A DNA stretch of 64,000 nt, taken from the NCBI GenBank assembly GCA_008330645.1, contig VLTN01000044.1, positions 1-64,000 of the forward strand, read 5' to 3'. Shown here one piece after another: positions 53,216 to 61,571 of this stretch. The stretch is from Cafeteria roenbergensis. Lineage: Eukaryota; Sar; Bigyra; Bicosoecida; Cafeteriaceae. A program made the position numbers and the translations under genes. Within the stretch, counting starts at the first letter, position 1; each line of letters starts with the position of its first letter. The notes beneath the pieces are model-generated. The model saw only the letters and a program-made list of their open reading frames with translations. It had not been told where the DNA came from and did not search any database.

Positions 53216-56200
53216 CTAGTCGCGCCGGCGGCTGCTGTCCCGCGGAGAGTGGGATCCGCGAGAGCGGCGCCTATCGTCGTCGCGGTTGCCTCGGCCACGG
53301 TTCCTAGAGCCGCTGCGACGGTCGCGACCTGCTCGATCGTCGCGCCCGCCTTCCCTTCCTCGGCCGCGCCCACCTTGGCGGCCGTCCCGGTCCCGGTCTC
53401 GGTCCCGGTCCCGGTCACGGTCCCTCCCGCCGCCTCCGTCCCCGTTTCGGCTGCGCGAACGATCGCGCCTCGCGTTGCCCCGGCCGTCGCCACGGCCGCG
53501 GCGGTCGTCATGGCGGTTGCTCCCGGATCGCCGCCCGTCCCGATCAGACGAAAGCGAATCGCCAGCGTCAAAGTCCAGGTCTCTGAACACGGCGTTTCGG
53601 AGGTCCTTGTCCAGTCGCCCCCACTCCACAAACTCCTGGCGGCTGATGCGGTGGTCGCCGTCGGCGTCAAACCTCGCCAGCACCCTGGACGCGCGCGCCT
53701 CGGCCACGTCGTGGCGGCATCGCATGATGGTTGACATGAGGTCCACCAGTTCGGCGAAGGTCAGGAAGCCGGAGGAGTCTGCGTCCCACGCCTCAAAGGC
53801 CATTGCCAGCCGCGAGTCGAAGTTCCCGCTGCTGAGCGTTGCGAGGCCGAGGAGCAGCTCGCGCAGGTCCAGCGTTCCACTGCCGTCGTGGTCCATTGCG
53901 GCGAACATACGGTCCCAGCGCTCGCGATCGCGGCCCGCCGCAGCGGCGCCCCGCCGCCCTTCGTCGTCAAAGTCCCCGGAGTCGCGCTCGCCGCGGCGCC
54001 CCCCGCCCCTGCTCCCGCCCGAGGGCTTGGATGCGCTGAGCTCCAGCTCCATGAGCTCCGCAAAGCCGTCCCGGTCCACCTCGGCCACGCCCCGGCCGCG
54101 CAGGTGGGCGAGCACGCGCGTCATCACCTTGCGGTCAACGGAGGGCGCGCCCCGCACGGCGCCCTCCCTCGAGATGGCCGTGCGCACGTCGTCGTCCGTG
54201 GCAGCCAGGAGGTGGGAGGCGCTCTTCCACGGGTCCGGGAGGAGCGGGTGCGGCGAGCCTGACGGCAGCTTGGCCAGCACGGCCACCTCCAGGAACTTTG
54301 CCGAAGCCATCATGGCCCAGGCGGACTGCAGCTGCGCGTCCGACGTGAGCGGCAACCAGGCCTCCGGGTCCAGCGGCGAGATCCTCGACTTGACGCGCAG
54401 CTCCACCGACACGCCCGGCGGCACCCCGAACTGCCTGTCGATCTCAGTGCGCAGCATCCCGAGAGTCGCGCTGGTGCTGATTCGAATCACCCGGGTGTTC
54501 GCGCCGCCCGGCGTGCCGAAGTCGGCGGCAAGCACCTCCCGAAGGACGCCGCGGTGGGCCAGGCCGCCTGCAGGCGCGGCGCCGGCTGCGCCTGCTGTCG
54601 CAGCGGCCACGGCGCCCGCCCGGCGCAGTTGCTCGATCGCCGCCTGGTGCTCTGCCCAGCTATGAAGCACCTGCAGCAGCGCCGCGTGTTCGGAGCCCGC
54701 CTGCGCGAGCACGGCCTCCGCGCCAGTGGCAGGTCCGGCGGCGCGAGCAGCAGTGCCCACTGACGAGAGAACGCCCAGCAGCGACACGGGGGCGGGGGCA
54801 GCGGCGGTGCCGCCGCGCCCCGCCACCAGCGTCAGGAGTGTTCCCGCCGCCCTGTCGCCGACCTCGAACCGCGCTGGGAGGCGCCGGCGTTGCTCCCGCT
54901 GGACGGCGCCCAGCGCGCGCGCCAGCGCCGGCAGCACCTTGGCCGCGCACAGGTGTTCCTTAACGACTGGCCACGCGTGGGCCACGGGGTCCTGGCTCTG
55001 CGCCGCGCGGCACACCACCTCTAGCAGCGTGTCGACCACTTGCGCGCACAGCTCCAGGTCGAGGGTGACGGTGACGCCGTCGACAGCGGCGCCAGCGGTA
55101 CTAGCGGCACCAGCCGCGGCTCCGGAGGACGACCCGCTGCCGAAGGCCATGGGCGTCGGGGGCGGGCGGACGGCCGCGAAGCTGGTGGAGGCGGCGGCCC
55201 CGGCAATGGACGCCATGGCGGCAGCTGCGGCAGCTGCCGCGTTGGACGCCGCCCCCGAACTGGGCGCCGCGGCGGCCCCCATCACGGGGTCCACCCGCTC
55301 GAAGTGGGAGGTGAGGGCCGCGAGCAGCGCGGGGACAAGGCCACCTGAGATGACCGCCGACGCGACCGGCCCCGCCGCTGGCAGCACGGTGCAGGCGAGG
55401 GGCTTGTGGCCGCTGAAGACGAGCCAGCGAAGGATGCGGGCGCAGCGGGGGGCCGCGTCGGCGTCGGCCTGCAGTTGCCTCAGGACGGCCGTGACGACGC
55501 GGCCGCTGCCTGCGGCGATGAGGTGTCCCTGGATCGGGGCGAGGGCAGGGGTGGCGAGCGCCGCCAGCGCGGCGGTCTCGATCAGGTGCAGGGCGGAGAG
55601 GCGGAGGGCCAGGGCGTCGCCGACGGACCCGGCGGCAGCGGCAGTGGCGCCGGCTGTGGTCTCGAGGATGGGCGCCAGGCAGCCGCTGACGAAGCCCGAC
55701 TCCGGGGAAAGCAGGCTGAGGGTGGCCTCGCGCGCTGGCACCACCACCTGGGCGTGGCGCTGCAGCTGGGCGGGCGACGGCGGCGGCGGCGGCGGCGCCG
55801 TGGCGGCAGAGGCGGCCCCAGCGCCGGCGGCTGCGGCGGTGCCCGGGTCGGGCACGGCCGCCGAGGACACCACGAAGCTGAGCCCGCGCAGCGCCGCCTG
55901 CGCCACGAGTGAGGCCGCCGCGCTGACGAGGGGGTTGGCAGAGCCGAGCAGCGGCCCGCGGGCGAGGGCGGCCAGCGGCGCCGCAATGTGCGAGGCCGCC
56001 CCGCCCAGCAGCGGGAGCACGTGCGCCACCGCGTTGCAAGCGTGCACGCGCGCCTCGAGGGCGGTCGCCGTGCCCACCGGGTCTGAGGGCACCTCGGCTA
56101 CCGGCTCTGCCGCCACGCCGTAGAGAGCGAGCGCGAGGTGCACCGTCTCCACCTGGTTGGGAGAGGAGCGGGGGTGCCCCTGGGATACGAGGCAGGTGGG

Positions 56201-57831
56201 CGCCACGCCGAGAACGCCGTTGGGGGGGTCCGCGTACGTTTGCCCGAGGAGCACGCTGATGAGGCAGAGGTGGCCGGCGAGCCCCGCGGCGGGCTCCGCG
56301 GCCGAGGCCACCCGGGCGAGGCTCGACGACAGGGCCCCGCACTGGAGGGCGATGTGCGCGCGAAAGGCGTCGCGGCCGCCTGCCAGGGTGCAGGAGGGGC
56401 CCGGGTCGGAGGCCAGCGCGGCGAGGAAGTATGCAGCCTCTGCCCGCACGGCGGGAGAGGGGTCGCTGGTGCCGAGCCACACGGCGAGGGCGGGGAGGCG
56501 GCCGCGGCTGCCGGAGGCGCTGCCCGCCCCGGGGACGTCGGCGGTCATCATCAGCTGGCGAGTGGTGGCCCACACGCGGTCGGGGTGCCATGGGGCTTCC
56601 AGGGACGCGCTGAGGCTGAGGTGCGGCAGGCAGGGGCCCTCCGCGAAGCGGCGGAGGCAGCTGAGGGCGGCGCAGCGGCAGGCGGCCAAGCAGCGCGACT
56701 CCGCGTCGGTGGAGCCGAGCGATGCGATGGCGGGCGAGAGAGCCGTCAGCAGCGCCGCCGGGGCCCCCGCCTGCCACAGGAACTGGAACACGCTCACGAG
56801 GAGCCGCTGGATGCCGGCGTCGAACGGCGCCGCCCTCCACTCCGACGCCGCGTCGAGCAGCAGCTGCATGGTGGTGAGGGCGGACTGCCGGCGCAGCGGG
56901 TCGGCGGCCTGGCCCGCGCTCGCGACGAGGTCCGGCGCGTGGACCGAGTGGGCCATGGCGCCCAGGAGCGGGGAACCGCCCTCGTCGTCGTCCCCTTCAG
57001 AGGCCCCGCCCGCGCCCACCGCCCGCGCAGCCGCCAGCGCCTCGGCCGTGGCGCCGGGCACCCCGGCCATCACCGCCAGCCGCACGAGCCGCAGCGACTC
57101 CAGCATGCCCTCGCGGCGCGCGTCAGCCAGGGGAAGCCCCGCCCTGACGGCCTGCAGCGCCGCTGCGGGGAGGCGGCGCACCTGGTTCAGGGCGCTCTCC
57201 ATGCTCACGGCAGAGCCGGCCATGCCGGCCAAGCGCTCGTGCAGCGTGGCGTCGTCAGCGGCGTTGAGCGCGGAGTGAAACTGCGAAAAGAAGCCCTTGA
57301 TCTCGGCCAAAGCTGCGGCGCTGCTGAGCGCGGCCCCGCTCGAGCCCTCGGTGGCGGAGGTGCCGCGCCTATCGCGCGCATCTTTGATCCAGCGCCACAA
57401 GCCAGCTCGAAACTCGCCCACGTCGATCAGGCCGGACCGGTCCGCGTCCAGAATCTCGTTGAGCCGCGCAACTTGGGCCGCGAAGTGGGCCTGCGGGGCG
57501 CGAGGGGGTGGTGGCGGGGCGTGCAGCTGGGCGGGGCGTGGGAGCTGGGGAGCAAAATTGGGGACGAGAGTGGATGTTGTTGCAGTGAGCCCCACAAAGC
57601 CACACGCCACGCGGGTGGGGCCAGCCCAAAAGCAGCCCCAGCAGCGGGCGGAGCACGCCTCACGGTGTTGGCCTCATGCGTCCCGACGAGCTTGCGGCAC
57701 ACTGCCTCCAGCTCCTTGAACTCGATGGAGCCTGACCCGTCAGCGTCCGCGAACGCCCAAACGCGGTCGATCGCCTCTCGGACCTCGGGGAATCCCTCCA
57801 ACTCGGCAAGCAGCGCCGCTTGCTCAGCCAT
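53216..57831 (-). CDS. Five-EF-hand protein with helical-repeat core, PB1-like domain and Arg/Asp-rich tail (2 exons)
   Basis: Exons 57831-57664 and 57490-53216 (GTGAGG...CCGCAG, 173-bp intron) give 1480 residues. EF loops: DADGSGSIEFKE (29-40), DADRSGLIDVGE (71-82), then DHDGSGTLDLRE, DADSSGFLTFAE and DADGDHRISRQE (about 1255-1340); all keep Asp/Glu at the metal positions. The middle (about 100-1000) is Ala/Leu-rich helical repeat, ARM/HEAT-like in composition, with no family named. At about 1049-1126 a beta-grasp-like stretch (TRVIRISTSATLGMLRTEI, then PLTSDAQLQSAW) resembles PB1 domains. The C-terminal 115 residues are Arg/Asp/Ser/Gly repeats (DRDRDRDRD, RSRSRNGD), as in RNA-associated proteins. 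Probably a calcium-responsive scaffold; function unknown. The intron separates EF1 from EF2. Confidence 0.75.
53375..53425 (-). repeat. Hexanucleotide repeat encoding (Arg-Asp)n
   Basis: CGGTCC-type hexamers in tandem, in frame, encode the RDRDRD run of the EF-hand protein tail. Likely length-variable between strains. Confidence 0.8.
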
Positions 57832-58193
57832 GGCCCCGGAGCGCGTCGGGCGGCCGGCGCCGTCGGAACCCTGTGGCGCGGACCGACGGGTTGGGTCGTC
57901 GGCTGCGCTTGCAGCTCTGCTGCGATGCCTGGGCGGCACACGGTGCTTCGCCGGCCGGGGGGAAGACGCGCAGCTGGGAGGTCGCATAGGTTTGGTTCGC
58001 AGACAGTTCTCCCTTCGCTTTCAGGTCACCATGGCCGCGGGACTCCGCGAGCAGTTTGTGTTTCAGTACATTTTTCTCTCGCATTCAGCTCCGCGCCGGC
58101 GGCAGAGCCGTTCGCTTGCAAGGGACGCGCACTCCCGCGAGCCCAGCGCGGCCGGGCACGCGCGGGCGACCGCGCAACGCTGGCGTTGCGGCC
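57832..58193. promoter_or_regulatory. Bidirectional promoter region
   Basis: 362 bp between two outward-facing start codons, both in good ATG contexts (GGGGCCATGGCT and GCGGCCATGGAC). This short gap must serve both genes. It includes an AT-richer patch (TTTGTGTTTCAGTACATTTT, about 58053-58073). Confidence 0.5.
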
Positions 58194-60275
58194 ATGGACT
58201 TTGAAATGAGCGATGATAGCATGCCCGACCTGACGGCGGAGGCGGCCAAGCCAAGCCCGCGCCAGAGCGGCCGAAGCAGCAACCCCAGCAACGGCCGAGA
58301 AGCCGCGGCCGCCCGCAAAGCAGCCAAGAGCGACGGCAAGCGCCGCGTAAGCTTCGGCGGCACGAAGCAATCGCAGGCCAAGCCCTCCGAGGAAGCGTCC
58401 GAGTTTGAGCTCGACGAGGAGACCAAGCGGCTTCTCGCCCTCTCCACCGACCTGCTCACCGGGTCAAAGCACGGCCCCGCCGGGGCCGCCAAGGCTGGCG
58501 GCGCGGCAGCAGCGGCCAGCAAGGAACGCCCGTCCTCGAAGCGGCCTGGGGCTGTCACGGCAGAACCCTCTTCCGGGGGCGCCGCATCGGCCGCGGACCG
58601 GGCGCCCGCCTCCGCTGGCCCGAAAGCGGAGACGTCATCGGAGGCGGCATCGCGAGCAGAGGCGGGCTCCCCCAGCGGGGACGGCAAGGGTGGCGGCAAG
58701 GCGCCCGCCGCGCCGGCCGGCCCGCCCAGCGGCAGCGCAGACGACAAGCTTTCGCCGTCGGGGCCGGTACCGCCCTCGCAAGCGGAAGCGGGTTCAGCCG
58801 CCCCCCCCGCCCCCGCCGCCGCCGCCGGTGGGCCCCGGGCAGTCCCCGCAACGGTGGATGAAGTGAGCGACTCTTCGAGCAACGCGTCCGGTGGATCCAT
58901 CAGCTACGGGTCAGACAGCGACGCCTTCGAGGAGGAGCCAGTCCCGGATGCCAAGGACGCCGACGCCGCGAGGCGCCCGGCCGCTGCGCCGGCGGCCTCG
59001 GCGGGGGTGGCCTCGGCGGCAGGGGCGCCATCCTCCCCGGCAGAGCTGGCCGGCGGGGCCGGAGCCCCCGCGAAAGGAAGCTCTGCAAGCGGCGATGCGA
59101 AGAACGCAGCAGGCAGCGGCAGAGCCCTCCCGCCGCGTAAGGCGGATCCCTCGCCGCTGCCGACCCTGCGGCCGTGGCCGGGCGGTCACTGGTCGGCCGC
59201 TGCGTCCCAGGCGGCGCTCGCGGCCTCTGGGGGCGGCCGCGCCGACGCCTTTGACGCGCTCATGCGCGCATCGGCGGTGTCGCGGACCGCGGTGGACCTG
59301 GCAGAGCCGGAGAGCGGGCCATCCCGCACGCGCGGCCCGGCCCCGCCGCCGGGACCCACTCTCCCCGCGCACTTGCTAGGCGCAGACTCGGCACGGACCG
59401 CGACGCTCGGCGCTGGCTCCAGCGCTGGTTCCAGCGCGGGCGCGGGCGCGGGAGGGGGAGGGGGGTCGCGCCTCAGAGCCAGCTTCGGCGCAGCGGCCGG
59501 TGCCGGAAGCACGCATGCCTCCGCTGCGGACGAGGGCGGGGACGACGCGGACCCGGTCGTGCTGGGGGCCGGGCCGCGGCGGCGGCAGAGCTGGCGGGCG
59601 ACGTCGGCATCCTCCAACCGGCAAGCGCGCTCGCGCAAGGCGGCGCCCGGGTCGGCCGCCGGTGCAAGCGCAGACGGCGCCGCCAGCGGCGGAACCCGTT
59701 CCGGGCGGCTGAGTGGCGCTGCGTACGACGCCTGGCTTGACCGGATGGCAGCGCCGTCGAGGCGGGAGCAGCAGCCGCTGGACGCGTCCGTCTTTCCGTT
59801 CGCGCCCTCGTTCACGGCCTCGTCACGCAGGGCGATGGAGCGGGCAACGGGCGGCGGCAGCGCGCGCTCGGTGGTGGAGCGGAACGAGGCTTGGCTCTTC
59901 AACCGCAACAGCCGGATCAGGGACGCGCAGCGGGACGAGGAGCGCAAGCTCAAGCGGCTGTCAGCAGCCGTGGGGGCCGCCAAGCCGCCGTCGCACGAGC
60001 CGCCCAAGTGGGGACACGTGGCCGGCGACTTCTTCGCGAGGCAGGCGGAATTCCTGAGCAAAAAGGAGCGTGATGTTCGCGAGGAGAAGGAGCGGCTCTG
60101 GCGCGAGGCCCGGCGAGACACCCGCGTGCGCGTGGACCCCGAGTCGGGAAAGCTCATCGAGGTGGAGGCGCCGCAGGGCGTGTGGGACGCCGAGACGCGG
60201 GAGGAGTTTTTCGCCCGGCAGGAGGCGGCAGCGGCAAAGGGCGAGGCGGCCCGTGTTCGTGCGTTGCGGGACTAG
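58194..60275 (+). CDS. Hypothetical protein: disordered N-terminus, conserved-looking basic/helical C-terminus
   Basis: 693 residues from ATG 58194 (MDFEMSDDSMPDL). The first 530 residues are Ala/Ser/Gly/Pro-rich and disordered, with an acidic patch (DSDAFEEEPVPDAKDADAA). The C-terminal 160 residues differ: PFAPSFTASSRRAMERA, VVERNEAWLFNRNSRIRDAQ, then a charged helix (FLSKKERDVREEKERLWREA) and VDPESGKLIEVEAPQGVWD. The PFxPxFTxxSRR...WLxxRN pattern recalls cilium/cytoskeleton-associated proteins, but I do not assign a family. No intron or membrane segment is seen. It shares a short bidirectional promoter with the EF-hand gene. Confidence 0.65.
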   Translation: MDFEMSDDSMPDLTAEAAKPSPRQSGRSSNPSNGREAAAARKAAKSDGKRRVSFGGTKQSQAKPSEEASEFELDEETKRLLALSTDLLTGSKHGPAGAAKAGGAAAAASKERPSSKRPGAVTAEPSSGGAASAADRAPASAGPKAETSSEAASRAEAGSPSGDGKGGGKAPAAPAGPPSGSADDKLSPSGPVPPSQAEAGSAAPPAPAAAAGGPRAVPATVDEVSDSSSNASGGSISYGSDSDAFEEEPVPDAKDADAARRPAAAPAASAGVASAAGAPSSPAELAGGAGAPAKGSSASGDAKNAAGSGRALPPRKADPSPLPTLRPWPGGHWSAAASQAALAASGGGRADAFDALMRASAVSRTAVDLAEPESGPSRTRGPAPPPGPTLPAHLLGADSARTATLGAGSSAGSSAGAGAGGGGGSRLRASFGAAAGAGSTHASAADEGGDDADPVVLGAGPRRRQSWRATSASSNRQARSRKAAPGSAAGASADGAASGGTRSGRLSGAAYDAWLDRMAAPSRREQQPLDASVFPFAPSFTASSRRAMERATGGGSARSVVERNEAWLFNRNSRIRDAQRDEERKLKRLSAAVGAAKPPSHEPPKWGHVAGDFFARQAEFLSKKERDVREEKERLWREARRDTRVRVDPESGKLIEVEAPQGVWDAETREEFFARQEAAAAKGEAARVRALRD

Positions 60276-61571
60276 CAGGCGCTGCAGGGCCCGGCTGCGT
60301 CGGCGCGGTGAGTGCCTAGCCCGGCGCCGAGCTACGGTATTTATTTGTGTGGACTCCGTCGCGCGCGCCAGCACCTTGGCGGCCGCCGCCCCATGCGTCC
60401 CCCGCACGAGCACCGCACCTTCGCACACTCGGAGAAAGAAAGAAAAATGCCAGTCAGCCTCTCTGGGCCTGCTGTGGCCGGGCCATCCACGGTGCGCCCC
60501 TCGCCCCCGGACCCCGAATCGCAACAACCCCCGGCAGAGCTTCATCGTGCGAAAGGCGGCAGGCGAGCGTGCCGGCCCGGCCTCGTCCTGAGGTCGGCGC
60601 CGCACCCAGCGAGCCCGCAGTCGGTCGGGGGTCCAGGTGAGGCAGCCTCTGTGCGCACCGGCGAATTGCACCGACGGAGCGGCGCCTCTGTGCGTCCGTG
60701 TTGCGGTCCGCCGTTTGACCTTTTCCTCGCCGCTTGGCAGCGCCCTGCTGCCTCGGTTCAGCGGCCTGCAGCCCGCGCCCGGCAAGCGAGGCCTGCGCCT
60801 GGCCGCCCTGCGCATTGTTCCGCGGCAGGCCGGCTGGGTCCCATCCGGCGCGCCAGGCCTCGCACAGTCCTCCCGACGGGGGGCGGCAGCGAGCGAGCGG
60901 ATTTTGCCGCGACAGACTGCTGCAGTGCTGGCGGCCGGCCCAGGGGAGCGCAGCCCGCCGGGCACGCGAGGGCCCCAGCTCCTGTGCCGACTGTGCCGAC
61001 CGGGAGCTTGCGGCCCCTTGCGCCAGTTGCGGGTCTGCCGTGTCGCTGCCGGCGCATAGCCCGGCAGTGACGCTGATTGGCCGCTGCTTTGCTTCGATGC
61101 TCCGGCCGAGGTCAGCCCCGCCAAGCTGGGAAGGCAAGCACCGGCAGCCCTCCCCCGTGCGCGGCAGGCGGGTCGCTGTCGACGGGCCTGCCAGCTCGTG
61201 GCGGCTTCCGGTCGTGCCGGCCTCCTCTTGCGCTGGCTGGGGTCGTGCGGCGCGACAGTCTTCAATCTGCGCCCCTGCCTCCGCGGCACCCCCCGCCCCG
61301 CCACTCGCCACAGCCCCGCTGGCGGGCTGCGCAGCGCTGCGGAGCCGAGTGCCTGCTCTTGCGCCATCACCTCTTTCCGCCCGCTCTCGCTCTGGCCCTG
61401 ACGGCCCGCGCCCGCAGCACCTCGCAACCTGCCGGGACCACTCGGAGCATTTGCGCCGCCTCGCGCAACTGGCCGCCGCTCCGCGACGAGTGGCACCGAC
61501 CGGGCGCCAGCACTCCTAGCCGTCAGCCCTGGGTCGCTGCTGCAGCCCTTGGCAAGTCTTGCGCAGCTTGA
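60276..61571. other. Intergenic region without supported gene
   Basis: About 1.3 kb between two plus-strand genes. Frames are open on both strands because of GC bias, but none has a domain or splice support. An AT-rich element GGTATTTATTTGTGTGG (60335-60351) and GAAAGAAAGAAAAATG (60432-60447) stand out near the 3' end of the upstream gene and could be its 3' UTR. Confidence 0.4.
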
